From Burkholderia sp. BCC0506 (GTDB taxonomy: Bacteria; Pseudomonadota; Gammaproteobacteria; Burkholderiales; Burkholderiaceae): a stretch of DNA of 64,000 nucleotides. Position numbers and translations under genes: made by a program. Below, piece by piece: positions 1-10,407 of this stretch; positions within the stretch are counted from its first letter, which is position 1, and every line of letters begins with the position of its first letter. The stretch is taken from positions 124,001 through 188,000 of the forward strand of contig NZ_CADFEN010000012.1 of NCBI RefSeq assembly GCF_902833145.1, given 5' to 3'. Below the pieces are notes generated by a model that saw only the letters and a program-made list of their open reading frames with translations, made no database searches and was not told where the DNA came from.

Positions 1-327
1 CCGGCCGGCGTCGCGGTCGTCCCGTACCAGGACCAGAACCAGGCGTATGCGGACCTGGTCGCGGGCCGCCTCGATGCGACGCTCGTGCTCGCGCCGTCGG
101 GCCAGCGCGGCTTCCTGTCGCGCCCGGACGGCAAGGGCTTCTCGTTCGTCGGGCAGCCGGTGCACGACGACAAGATTCTCGGCAGCGGCATCGCATTCGG
201 GCTGCGCAAGGGCGACGATGCGCTGAAGGCGAAGCTCGACGCGGCGATCGACAAGCTGAAGGCGGACGGCACGGTGAAGTCGCTCGGCCTGAAGTATTTC
301 GGCGATATCGACATCTCGACGAAGTAA
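1..327 (+). CDS. ABC transporter periplasmic substrate-binding protein, C-terminal part
   Basis: This is the C-terminal ~108 residues of a family 3 (amino-acid type) extracellular solute-binding protein; the gene begins left of the window and reads in frame from base 1. Visible family features are the segment around YADLVAGRLDAT, the GIAFGLRKGDDALKAKLDAAI stretch typical of the closing lobe, and the final LGLKYFGDIDIS. Family members deliver polar or basic amino acids to an inner-membrane ABC permease. The ligand cannot be told from this fragment. The next gene starts 15 bases downstream on the same strand, so the two may be co-transcribed. Confidence 0.85.
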   Translation, partial: PAGVAVVPYQDQNQAYADLVAGRLDATLVLAPSGQRGFLSRPDGKGFSFVGQPVHDDKILGSGIAFGLRKGDDALKAKLDAAIDKLKADGTVKSLGLKYFGDIDISTK

Positions 328-342
328 GCGGGGCCGCGCACG

Positions 343-1755
343 ATGCCGACCCCGAACCCGACCGCCGCGGGCAGCGGGCCGGACGATGCGGTCGATGCGC
401 TGCTCGCCGCCGAACTGGGCGACGCGCTCGTCACGCGCGCGGCCGATATCGATCCGCGGTACTTCACCGCGTACAACGAGCCGGCCGGCGTGCGGCCGCG
501 TGCGCTGGTGCGCCCGCGCAGCGTCGACGACGTGTCGCGCACGCTCGCGCTGTGCACGCGGCTCGGCCAGCCGGTCGTGCCGCAAGGCGGGCTGACGGGA
601 CTCGCGCGCGGCGCGGTCGTGCTGGGCGGCGAGGTCGTGCTGTCGATGGAGCGCTTCGCGGGTATCGACGCGCTCGACGCGGCGGCCGGCACGATCACCG
701 TGCGCGCGGGCACGCCGCTGCAGACGGTGCAGGACGCCGCGCAAGCGGCGGGCTTCACGTTCGGCGTCGATCTCGGCGCGCGCGGCACGTGCCAGATCGG
801 CGGCATGCTCGCGACCAATGCGGGCGGCACGCGCGCGATTCGCTACGGGATGATGCGCGAGCAGGTGCTCGGGCTCGAAGCGGTGCTCGCGGACGGCACG
901 GTCGTGTCGTCGATGAACCGGATGCTGAAGAACAACGCGGGCTACGACCTGAAGCAGCTGTTCATCGGCAGCGAAGGGACGCTCGGCGTCGTCACGCGCG
1001 CGGTGCTGCGGCTGCATCCGCTGCTCGCCGCGCCGGCCACGGCGCTTTGCCGCGTGCGCGACTACGACGCGGTGCTCGCGCTGTGGAACCGCGTACGCAC
1101 GCTGCCGGAGATCGTCAGCTTCGAGGCGATGTGGCCGGCATTCTACGACTACGTCGCGCGCCATACGCCAGGCGTATCGGCGCCGTTCGTCGGCGATGGC
1201 GGTTTCGCGGTGTTGATCGAATGCGCGACGAGCGCGCCGGGCGGCGATGCGCGCCATGCGCTCGAAACAGGGCTCGCCGCCGGGTTCGATGCGGGGCTCG
1301 TCGACGATGCGGTGCTCGCGACTTCCGAGCGGCAGGCGCGCGACTTGTGGACGTTGCGCGAAGGCCTCGCGATCGATGCGCTGCCGCATCTCGTCAACTT
1401 CGACGTGAGTCTGCCGACCGGCGAACTCGGCGCGTTCGCCGAGCGCTGCGAGGCCGCGTTGCGGGCGCGCTGGCCGCGGCTCACGTGCCTGTTCTTCGGC
1501 CATGTCGGCGACGGCAACGTGCATATCGGCGTGTCGCTGCCCGCGATGACCGACGCGCACGCCGAGGCGCTCGATCACTGCGTGTATGCGGTGGTGCGCG
1601 ACATGGGCGGGTCGGTGTCGGCCGAGCACGGGATCGGCGTGCTCAAGCGTCCTTATCTCGCGCACACGCGCAGCGACGCGGAAATCGGGTTGATGCGATG
1701 CCTGAAGGCCGCGCTGGACCCGCGCAGGATCCTGAATCCCGGCAAGGTGCTTTGA
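343..1755 (+). CDS. FAD-binding 2-hydroxyacid dehydrogenase (GlcD / D-2-hydroxyglutarate dehydrogenase type)
   Basis: A 470-residue flavoprotein of the vanillyl-alcohol-oxidase/GlcD family that oxidises a D-2-hydroxyacid to the 2-oxoacid. The N-terminal FAD domain shows VVPQGGLTGLARGA (about 85-98) and GTCQIGGMLATNAGGTR, which bind the FAD pyrophosphate and isoalloxazine. The C-terminal domain has FFGHVGDGNVHIGVS, the metal/substrate site, and SAEHGIGVLKR near the end, both hallmarks of the family. Length is normal. It lies 15 bases after the binding-protein gene, so transport and oxidation of a related substrate is possible, but the substrate (glycolate, lactate or 2-hydroxyglutarate) cannot be decided. 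Confidence 0.88.
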   Translation: MPTPNPTAAGSGPDDAVDALLAAELGDALVTRAADIDPRYFTAYNEPAGVRPRALVRPRSVDDVSRTLALCTRLGQPVVPQGGLTGLARGAVVLGGEVVLSMERFAGIDALDAAAGTITVRAGTPLQTVQDAAQAAGFTFGVDLGARGTCQIGGMLATNAGGTRAIRYGMMREQVLGLEAVLADGTVVSSMNRMLKNNAGYDLKQLFIGSEGTLGVVTRAVLRLHPLLAAPATALCRVRDYDAVLALWNRVRTLPEIVSFEAMWPAFYDYVARHTPGVSAPFVGDGGFAVLIECATSAPGGDARHALETGLAAGFDAGLVDDAVLATSERQARDLWTLREGLAIDALPHLVNFDVSLPTGELGAFAERCEAALRARWPRLTCLFFGHVGDGNVHIGVSLPAMTDAHAEALDHCVYAVVRDMGGSVSAEHGIGVLKRPYLAHTRSDAEIGLMRCLKAALDPRRILNPGKVL

Positions 1756-1799
1756 CGGAACCGGCACCCGTAGCCGACGGGGGCGGCCGGTGCGGTGCG

Positions 1800-2372
1800 T
1801 CAGCCGCTCACCCAGCGCAGCGCGCCGATCTTCAGGTGTTCGACGACGCTGCGCGCCCAGTCGAGTTCCGCATTGAGCAGCACGAGCGCATGTTCGTTCT
1901 GCAGCAGGAACAGGCGCGGCACCTGATCGGCCTGGGCGGTGGCGCGCAGCGCTTCCAGCCGCTCGCGCTCGGCGTCGAGCCGCGCAATGCGCAGCTCGAG
2001 CTGGTGGCGCGCATCTTCCGCATCGAGCAGCGGCAGGAACGCGAGGCCGGCGCCGAACGCCGGAAATTCACGCGCGGGCTCCGCAAGCAGCGCATGCAGC
2101 CACGCCTGCCCCGCCGTGTGCCCGGCTTCGGTCAGCGCATACAGCGTGCGCTCCGGAAACGCGCCGTCGCGCTCGGTGTCGTGCACGGCGATCAGCCCGT
2201 CGCGCAGCAGCCGGTCGATCGTTTGATACAGGCTCGTGCGCTGCCGCACGTTGACGACTTCGTCGTACCCGCGGGCCTTCAGTTGCTGCAGCATCCCGTA
2301 TGGATGCATCGGCGCTTCGGTGAGCGTCGCGAGGACGGCCAGCGCGAGCGGGGACGGGCGGCTCGTAGTCAT
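1800..2372 (-). CDS. PadR family transcriptional regulator
   Basis: A 190-residue PadR-like repressor. The N-terminal winged helix (about 10-85) carries the family pattern LALAVLATLTEAPMHPYGM, then an RTSLYQTIDRLLRDGLI recognition segment and a wing with ERTLYALTEAG. The C-terminal half is a long charged helix (ELRIARLDAERERLEAL) typical of the PadR dimerisation domain. Family members usually respond to small aromatic or amphipathic ligands. The start codon abuts a perfect 9-bp inverted repeat in an A+T-rich stretch, which suggests autoregulation. No target gene lies divergently next to it, because the upstream neighbour is the end of the merR-type gene. Confidence 0.85.
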   Translation of the reverse strand: MTTSRPSPLALAVLATLTEAPMHPYGMLQQLKARGYDEVVNVRQRTSLYQTIDRLLRDGLIAVHDTERDGAFPERTLYALTEAGHTAGQAWLHALLAEPAREFPAFGAGLAFLPLLDAEDARHQLELRIARLDAERERLEALRATAQADQVPRLFLLQNEHALVLLNAELDWARSVVEHLKIGALRWVSG

Positions 2373-2410
2373 GAATAGTTAAAATATATCTAGTAAGAAT
2401 ATAACTATTC
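2373..2410. promoter_or_regulatory. Inverted repeat at the padR start, probable PadR operator
   Basis: GAATAGTTA (2373-2381) and TAACTATTC (2402-2410) are perfect 9-bp arms separated by 20 bases in a very A+T-rich patch inside G+C-rich DNA. It touches the padR start codon, where an autorepressor would act. PadR binding there is inferred. Confidence 0.5.
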
Positions 2411-2440
2411 TTGATCGGAATATCTTGTTTGACAAGGGTT

Positions 2441-2872
2441 TCAGCCGAGGTGCGAGCGCTTCGCGGCCGGCGCGACGGTTTCCATCGTCGCGAGCCCATG
2501 CACGATCCCGCAATCCTCGACCGAATGCTCGCCGACGCACTGGCGGCGCAATTCGACGAGTTGATCGCGCAGATGCGTGAGTTCCGCGAGGCGCGCATCG
2601 ACGTGCCCGATGTGATCGTCGAGCAGCGAATTGATCGAATCGCAGCGGTCGGCCGGCGTGTCGGTGAGCCGCAGCAACGCGCGGATTTCGTCGTGCGCCA
2701 TGTCGAGCGCGCGGCAGTTGCGGATGAAGCGCAGCCGTTCGACGTGCACGTCGGTGTAGTTGCGGTAGTTCGAATCGGTGCGCTCCGCATCCGGCATCAG
2801 ACCCTCTTTCTCGTAGAAACGGATCGTCTCGGGCGTGCAGCGGGCCGCTTTGGCCAGTTCGCCGATCTTCAT
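2441..2872 (-). CDS. cadR: MerR family Cd(II)/Pb(II)-responsive regulator, CadR-like
   Basis: A 143-residue MerR-type metal sensor. The N-terminal helix-turn-helix reads KIGELAKAARCTPETIRFYEKEGL, followed by the two-helix winged region and a long dimerisation helix. Cysteines at about 77 (DRCDSIN), 112 (RRQCVG) and 119 (EDCGIVHGL) match the metal-binding triad of CadR/PbrR proteins. The protein ends in a short tail rather than the His-rich tail of Pseudomonas CadR. It is divergent from the metal ATPase gene, and the shared promoter has the MerR-type long spacer. Cd, Pb or Zn as inducer is inferred from the family. Confidence 0.9.
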   Translation of the reverse strand: MKIGELAKAARCTPETIRFYEKEGLMPDAERTDSNYRNYTDVHVERLRFIRNCRALDMAHDEIRALLRLTDTPADRCDSINSLLDDHIGHVDARLAELTHLRDQLVELRRQCVGEHSVEDCGIVHGLATMETVAPAAKRSHLG

Positions 2873-2892
2873 GCCTTTCTCCCGTGTAAGGG

Positions 2893-2923
2893 TTGACCTT
2901 GTAGTGGCTTCAGGGTGTTAACT
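2893..2923 (+). promoter_or_regulatory. MerR-type metal promoter/operator of cadA
   Basis: A -35 TTGACC (2893-2898) and a -10-like TTAACT (2918-2923) are 19 bp apart, the abnormal spacing that MerR-family activators correct by twisting DNA. Between them lies a near-perfect dyad, ACCTTG (2896-2901) against CAGGGT (2911-2916), matching the CadR/ZntR/PbrR operator pattern. It sits in the gap between the cadR-like gene and cadA. Confidence 0.8.
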
Positions 2924-2953
2924 CTACACCGTCAAGCCACAAAGGAGGTTGTC

Positions 2954-5500
<2,547 letters not shown>

Positions 5501-5510
5501 GGAGCGCACG

Positions 5511-5900
5511 ATGAGCTTTCTGAAACGGATTCTCGGCGGCCACGGCCGCGAGCACGGCAACGGCGGACACGGCAACGGCGGGCACGGCGGCGGACACGGC
5601 GGCGGGCATCACGGCGAGTCGCGCCAGGGTGGGCATGGCGGTCACGACGCGCGCGGCCGCGACCGCCACGGCTGGGGCTGGCAGGCGCCCGCCGATGCCG
5701 GCGGCGGGCAACGCGGCCAGGGCGGCAACGTGCCGCTGAGCCAGCTCGCGTGCGCGGGCTGCGGCGCGCCCAACGCGGCCGATGCACGCTTTTGCACGCA
5801 ATGCGGCGTCGCGCAACGCGGCAAGGCCTGCAGCCGTTGCCATGCGGCGCTTGCGGCCGACGCGCGGTTCTGTCCCGGCTGCGGGACGCAGCCTGCTTAA
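5511..5900 (+). CDS. Small Gly/His-rich protein with double zinc ribbon
   Basis: A 129-residue protein starting 10 bases after the ATPase stop, so probably in the same transcript. It begins MSFLKRILGG, a possible amphipathic helix, followed by a low-complexity Gly/His-rich stretch (about 10-55). The C-terminal 50 residues form two zinc ribbons: CAGC with CTQC, and CSRC with CPGC (four CxxC knuckles). This is a DZR/zinc-ribbon fold usually used for protein contact. A role in metal buffering or handing metal to the pump is suggested only by context; no function is established here. Confidence 0.7.
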   Translation: MSFLKRILGGHGREHGNGGHGNGGHGGGHGGGHHGESRQGGHGGHDARGRDRHGWGWQAPADAGGGQRGQGGNVPLSQLACAGCGAPNAADARFCTQCGVAQRGKACSRCHAALAADARFCPGCGTQPA

Positions 5901-5971
5901 GGATCTCCGCGAGTTCGCGTCGGCCACGCATACGCACAAGCCGGCGCGCTTCGTTCGAGGCCGGCGCACCG

Positions 5972-5998
5972 GCATGCCCGACGTCGTCCCGGGCATGC
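5972..5998. terminator. Hairpin between convergent genes, possible bidirectional terminator
   Basis: GCATGCCCG (5972-5980) and CGGGCATGC (5990-5998) form a perfect 9-bp stem with a 9-base loop between the zinc-ribbon gene and the convergent AraC-type gene. There is no T-tract, so termination is only suggested. Confidence 0.4.
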
Positions 5999-6058
5999 TC
6001 TCACCGGCCATATCGTCGCGGTCCGTTCGGATACACGGCGCCACGACGCACGCGTCGC

Positions 6059-6940
6059 TCAGCGCAGCGGCAGGTGAATTTCGGTGAGCAGGTCGGCCGG
6101 CGCCGTGTCCATCGGCGTATTGAGGTACAGCTCGAACGGCGGCGCGTCGGCGGCTTCGCGGCCCGAGTGGCGCAGCCAGTCGCCGTAGAGCCACTGGTAG
6201 GCGGTCTTCAGGTCCGCGTACGGCCCCGTATGCAGCAGCACCGCGTATTCGCCGCCTGCGATCGTCGCACGCTCGACCGGCGGCACGGGCGCGACGTCCG
6301 GCGCACCGTCGGCCGGCATGAAGCACGCCTTCGCGCGCAACTGCGCTTCGGGCGTCGTGTCCGGATCGTCGTAGAAAATCCCGATCATCTTCGCGCCCGG
6401 GCCGACCAGCCCGTGCTGCCCGACCCACGCGCCGATCCGCCCGAACGCGTCGCCTACCTTCATGTACGCGCCGGTGTGCGTCACCGCATAGCCGCGCAGT
6501 TCCGGCAGGCGCCGGATCTCGACCTCGTGCTTGAACATGTCTGTCTCCCCTCGCTGTAATGGATAAATCGGCCGGTGGCTGCCCGTGCGGCGATGCTCGG
6601 CAGGCAGCACGCCGTACGCGTCGCGAAACGCCCGCGCGAACGCATGCGTCGACCCGTAGCCCGCGCGCCGCGCGATCTCGTCGAGCGGCCGTGCGGTGCA
6701 GACGAGATCCTCGGACGCCCGCACGATCCGCATCCGCCGCACCGTCAGCACGATCGACTCGCCGTACAGCGCGCGGTAGACGCGCTGCCAGTGATACGGC
6801 GACAGGCACGCGACTTCGGCGAGCCGGTTCAGGTCGAGCGGGCCGTCGAGATGCGCGCCGATGTACGCGTGGACGCGCGCCACGCTCGCCGCGTAGCGCA
6901 CCCATGCGGGCGGGTCGGGTTTCGTTTCGGCTGGGGTCAT
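6059..6940 (-). CDS. AraC family regulator with GyrI-like effector domain
   Basis: A 293-residue regulator. The AraC-type double helix-turn-helix is at the N-terminus (about 15-115: LAEVACLSPYHWQRVYRAL and LDEIARRAGYGSTHAFARAFR), and a GyrI-like/effector-binding domain fills residues 130-293 (EVEIRRLPELRGYAVTHTGAY ... PFELYLNTPMDTAPADLLTEIHLPL). This is the Rob/SoxS-GyrI arrangement used for sensing hydrophobic drug-like compounds. The start at 6940 gives the normal N-terminus; an in-frame start at 7045 would add 35 residues with no family match. It is divergent from the channel gene. The effector is unknown. Confidence 0.85.
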   Translation of the reverse strand: MTPAETKPDPPAWVRYAASVARVHAYIGAHLDGPLDLNRLAEVACLSPYHWQRVYRALYGESIVLTVRRMRIVRASEDLVCTARPLDEIARRAGYGSTHAFARAFRDAYGVLPAEHRRTGSHRPIYPLQRGETDMFKHEVEIRRLPELRGYAVTHTGAYMKVGDAFGRIGAWVGQHGLVGPGAKMIGIFYDDPDTTPEAQLRAKACFMPADGAPDVAPVPPVERATIAGGEYAVLLHTGPYADLKTAYQWLYGDWLRHSGREAADAPPFELYLNTPMDTAPADLLTEIHLPLR

Positions 6941-7218
6941 CGGCGTGTCCGGGCTGGAACCGACGTCACGGTAGCACGGGCCGAATGGACAAATCTTGCG
7001 GAAATGCCGCGCCGCGGATGGCTCCGCCCCTTTTAAATTTTTCATGAAATGGGGTCTTGTCCCGCCGGAATCTATGACTAAAGTTAAACACGGTGAAATC
7101 GGGTGATCGCGTCATTTTTCTCGGGTAAGTTGCTCGGACGGGGCAGCACGCTTTTTCGAAGTACGCAGGTCGTTCGTCGATGTTCAATCGCACCACCACG
7201 TTTTCGGGAGAAGAAGAA

Positions 7219-8682
7219 ATGGATGCTTCCAGCTTCATCACGTCGCTGCAGACCACGCTAGGCGGATACCTGCCCAAGATCGCCGGCGCGATCGGCATCC
7301 TGGTGATCGGCTGGCTGATCGCCGTCGCGGTGCGGGCCGGCGCGCTCCGGCTGCTCAACGCGCTGAAGGTCGACCAGCGGATCACCGAGAGCACCGGCCA
7401 GGGTGCGTGCGTCGAACGCATCATCGCCGGCGGCCTGTTCTGGCTCGTGCTGCTCGTCACCGCGGTGGGCATCTTCAACGTGCTCAACCTGTACGCGGTC
7501 TCCAACCCGTTCTCGCTGCTCGTCACGCACATCGTCAACTACCTGCCGAACCTGATCGGCGGCGCGGCGCTGACGCTGATCGCGTGGCTGATCGCGTCGC
7601 TGCTGCGCAGCCTCGCGAACCGCGCGCTGAAGGCGAGCAAGATCGACGACAAGCTGTCCGAAGGCGCCGGCATGCAGCCGATGAGCGGCTACCTCGGCGA
7701 CGTGCTGTTCTGGCTCGTGATCCTGATGTTCCTGCCGGCGATCCTCGCGTCGTTCGCGCTGTCGGGCCTGCTGTCGCCGGTGCAGGGGATGGTCGACAAG
7801 CTGCTCGCGATCGTGCCGAACATCTTCGCGGCCGCGGTGATCGGCTTCGTCGGCTGGATCGTCGCGCGCGTGCTGCGCGGCCTCGTGACGAACCTGCTGG
7901 TCGCCGCCGGCGCCGACCGCCTCACGCAAGGCATCGACAGCCCGACGCCCGTGCGCGTGTCGAGCCTGGTCGGCACGGTCGTCTACGTGTTCGTGTTCGT
8001 GCCGACGCTGATCTCCGCGCTCGACGCGCTCAAGATCGACGCGATCTCGATTCCCGCGACCAACATGCTGAACCAGTTCCTCGGCGCGGTGCCGGACATC
8101 GTCGCGGCGATCGTGATCGTGCTGGCCACGTTCTACGTCGCGCGCTTCGTCGCGTCGCTCGCGCAGAAGCTGCTGGAGGCCGCCGGCGCGGACGGGCTGC
8201 CGGCCGTGCTCGGCGTCGAGCGCGTGTTCTCGGGCATCCTGCAGCCGTCGGTGCTGGTCGCGCGGCTGATCGTGTTCTTCGCGATGCTGTTCGCGTCGGT
8301 CGAGGCCGCGAACCGGCTCGGCTTCACGCAGGTGCGCGACGTCGTCACGCTGTTCATCGAATTCGGCGGCCACGTGCTGATGGGCGGCGTGATCCTCGTG
8401 ATCGGCGTGTGGCTCGCGGGCCTCGCGCGCCGCGTGATCGAGCAGGCCGACCGCGAGCACAGCGTGCTGCTCGCGCGCATCGCGCAGTTCGCGATCCTCG
8501 GCCTCGTGTTCGCGATGGGGCTGCGCGCGATGGGCATCGCGAACGAAATCGTCCAGCTCGCGTTCGGCCTCGTGCTCGGCGCGATCGCGGTGGCCGTTGC
8601 GCTGTCGTTCGGCCTCGGCGGCCGGGAGGCGGCCGGCAAGCTGCTCGACCGCTGGTTCAACCAGCGCGGCGGCGGCCAGTAA
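7219..8682 (+). CDS. MscS-like mechanosensitive channel protein (CmpX type)
   Basis: A 487-residue integral membrane protein with repeated 'TM helix' modules: long hydrophobic helices such as IGILVIGWLIAVAVRAG, each followed by a charged LNALKVDQRI or LLVAAGADRLTQG-type loop. The pattern recurs about five times and the protein ends in a hydrophobic helix plus a short basic tail. This matches CmpX of Pseudomonas, a cytoplasmic-membrane MscS relative. The start at 7219 is preferred because GGGAGAAGAAGAA precedes it; an in-frame ATG at 7180 lacks a ribosome site. It lies alone, flanked by a divergent regulator and a hairpin. Osmotic or envelope-stress function is inferred from the family. Confidence 0.8.
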   Translation: MDASSFITSLQTTLGGYLPKIAGAIGILVIGWLIAVAVRAGALRLLNALKVDQRITESTGQGACVERIIAGGLFWLVLLVTAVGIFNVLNLYAVSNPFSLLVTHIVNYLPNLIGGAALTLIAWLIASLLRSLANRALKASKIDDKLSEGAGMQPMSGYLGDVLFWLVILMFLPAILASFALSGLLSPVQGMVDKLLAIVPNIFAAAVIGFVGWIVARVLRGLVTNLLVAAGADRLTQGIDSPTPVRVSSLVGTVVYVFVFVPTLISALDALKIDAISIPATNMLNQFLGAVPDIVAAIVIVLATFYVARFVASLAQKLLEAAGADGLPAVLGVERVFSGILQPSVLVARLIVFFAMLFASVEAANRLGFTQVRDVVTLFIEFGGHVLMGGVILVIGVWLAGLARRVIEQADREHSVLLARIAQFAILGLVFAMGLRAMGIANEIVQLAFGLVLGAIAVAVALSFGLGGREAAGKLLDRWFNQRGGGQ

Positions 8683-8690
8683 GCACGGAC

Positions 8691-8720
8691 GATCCGGCCC
8701 CGCGTCGCGCGGGCCGGATC
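8691..8720 (+). terminator. Hairpin after the channel gene
   Basis: GATCCGGCCC (8691-8700) and GGGCCGGATC (8711-8720) form a perfect 10-bp stem nine bases after the stop codon. It lacks a T-run, so it is a terminator or an mRNA 3' stabiliser. Confidence 0.5.
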
Positions 8721-8894
8721 CACGTTGCAACCCGCGTGGCCGGCGTTCGCGCAGGCGGTACCGCGAGCGTTACCGCAAGCGAAATGTCAGCCGCGATCTT
8801 TGCCGAATTTCGATAACACGTCGTTTAATGACTCTCTAGCATCGATTCTCAGTCGCGCGGGCCCGCAGCCCGGCGCCCTTGAGGAGAGAGTCCG

Positions 8895-10307
8895 ATGAAA
8901 GCAGAGTCGAATGGCCGGCCCGCCGCCGGCGCCAAGTCCTCCGGCCAGCCCGCGCTGCAGCAGACGCTCGGCACCTGGCAACTGTGGGGCATCGCGGTCG
9001 GCCTCGTGATTTCCGGCGAATACTTCGGCTGGAGCTACGGCTGGGCGAGCGCCGGCACGCTGGGTTTCGTGATCACCGCGCTGTTCGTCGCGGCGATGTA
9101 CACCACCTTCATCTTCAGTTTCACCGAGCTGACGACGTCGATTCCGCATGCGGGCGGCCCGTTCGCGTACGCGCGCCGCGCGTTCGGCCCGACCGGCGGC
9201 TATCTGGCCGGCGCCGCGACGCTCGTCGAGTTCGTGTTCGCGCCGCCCGCGATCGCGCTCGCGATCGGCGCGTACCTGCACGTGCAGTTTCCGGGGCTCG
9301 AACCGAAGCACGCGGCGATGGGCGCGTATCTCGTGTTCATGGCGCTGAACATCGTCGGCGTGCAGATCGCGGCGACCTTCGAGCTCGTCGTCACGCTGCT
9401 CGCGATCTTCGAGCTGCTGGTGTTCATGGGCGTCGTGTCGCCGGGCTTCGCGTGGAGCAACTTCATGAAGGGCGGCTGGTCCGGCGCCGATCATTTCAGC
9501 GTGGGCGCGTTCCACGGGATGTTCGCGGCGATTCCGTTCGCGATCTGGTTCTTCCTCGCGATCGAAGGCGTCGCGATGGCCGCCGAGGAAGCGAAGAACC
9601 CGAAGCGCTCGATTCCGATCGCCTACGTGGCCGGGATCCTGACCCTCGTCGCGCTCGCGATCGGCGTGATGGTGTTCGCCGGCGGCGCGGGCGACTGGAC
9701 CAAGCTCGCGAACATCAACGACCCGCTGCCGCAGGCGATGAAGTACATCGTCGGCGCGAACAGCGGCTGGATGCACATGCTCGTGTGGCTCGGGCTGTTC
9801 GGGCTCGTCGCGTCGTTCCACGGGATCATCCTCGGCTATTCGCGCCAGATCTTCGCGCTGGCCCGCGAAGGCTATCTGCCGGAGTGGCTCGGCAAGGTGC
9901 ATCCGCGCTTCAAGACGCCGCATCGCGCGATCCTCGCGGGCGGCGTGGTCGGGATTGCCGCGATCTACAGCGACGAGCTGATCCAGTTCGGCGGGCAGAC
10001 GCTCACCGCGAACATCGTGACGATGTCGGTGTTCGGCGCGATCGTGATGTATATCGTGAGCATGGCGGCGCTGTTCAAGCTGCGCCGCTCGCAGCCGAAC
10101 ATGGCGCGGCCGTTCCGCGCGCCGCTGTACCCGATCTTCCCGGCATTCGCGATCCTGGCGGCGCTCGTCTGCCTCGGCACGATGGTGTACTTCAACGCTC
10201 TGGTGGCGCTGGTGTTCGTCGGCTTCCTCGCGGTCGGCTACGCATACTTCCTCGCGACCCGCGCGCAGCGCGCGAGCGCGCCCGGCGACGCGCTGCTGGA
10301 GGAGTGA
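8895..10307 (+). CDS. eat: Ethanolamine permease (APC family)
   Basis: A 470-residue amino acid/polyamine/organocation transporter that imports ethanolamine. It has about 12 hydrophobic segments. The first begins LGTWQLWGIAVGLVISGEYFGWSYGW, diagnostic of Eat-type permeases, and SFTELTTSIPHAGGPFAYARRAFGPTGGYLAG follows as the substrate-pocket loop. GAGGAGAG lies just before the ATG. It is the first gene of an ethanolamine block and is separated from eutB by 100 bases with a strong hairpin. Assignment rests on the family match and on the adjacent eutBC. Confidence 0.9.
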   Translation: MKAESNGRPAAGAKSSGQPALQQTLGTWQLWGIAVGLVISGEYFGWSYGWASAGTLGFVITALFVAAMYTTFIFSFTELTTSIPHAGGPFAYARRAFGPTGGYLAGAATLVEFVFAPPAIALAIGAYLHVQFPGLEPKHAAMGAYLVFMALNIVGVQIAATFELVVTLLAIFELLVFMGVVSPGFAWSNFMKGGWSGADHFSVGAFHGMFAAIPFAIWFFLAIEGVAMAAEEAKNPKRSIPIAYVAGILTLVALAIGVMVFAGGAGDWTKLANINDPLPQAMKYIVGANSGWMHMLVWLGLFGLVASFHGIILGYSRQIFALAREGYLPEWLGKVHPRFKTPHRAILAGGVVGIAAIYSDELIQFGGQTLTANIVTMSVFGAIVMYIVSMAALFKLRRSQPNMARPFRAPLYPIFPAFAILAALVCLGTMVYFNALVALVFVGFLAVGYAYFLATRAQRASAPGDALLEE

Positions 10308-10352
10308 GCGCGGTGACGACGGCGAACGTGAAAGGCCGTTCCTGACGGCATC

Positions 10353-10380
10353 CGGCGCGCCCCGTCGAACGGGCGCGCCG
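10353..10380 (+). other. Perfect hairpin between eat and eutB
   Basis: CGGCGCGCCC (10353-10362), an 8-base loop, and GGGCGCGCCG (10371-10380) form a very stable stem in the eat-eutB gap, about 28 bases before eutB. There is no T-tract. It could partly terminate, or protect the 3' end of the eat message so that eat and eutBC are expressed at different levels. Confidence 0.6.
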
Positions 10381-10407
10381 TCGGCATTTGGCAAGGAGAT
10401 TCGAACG

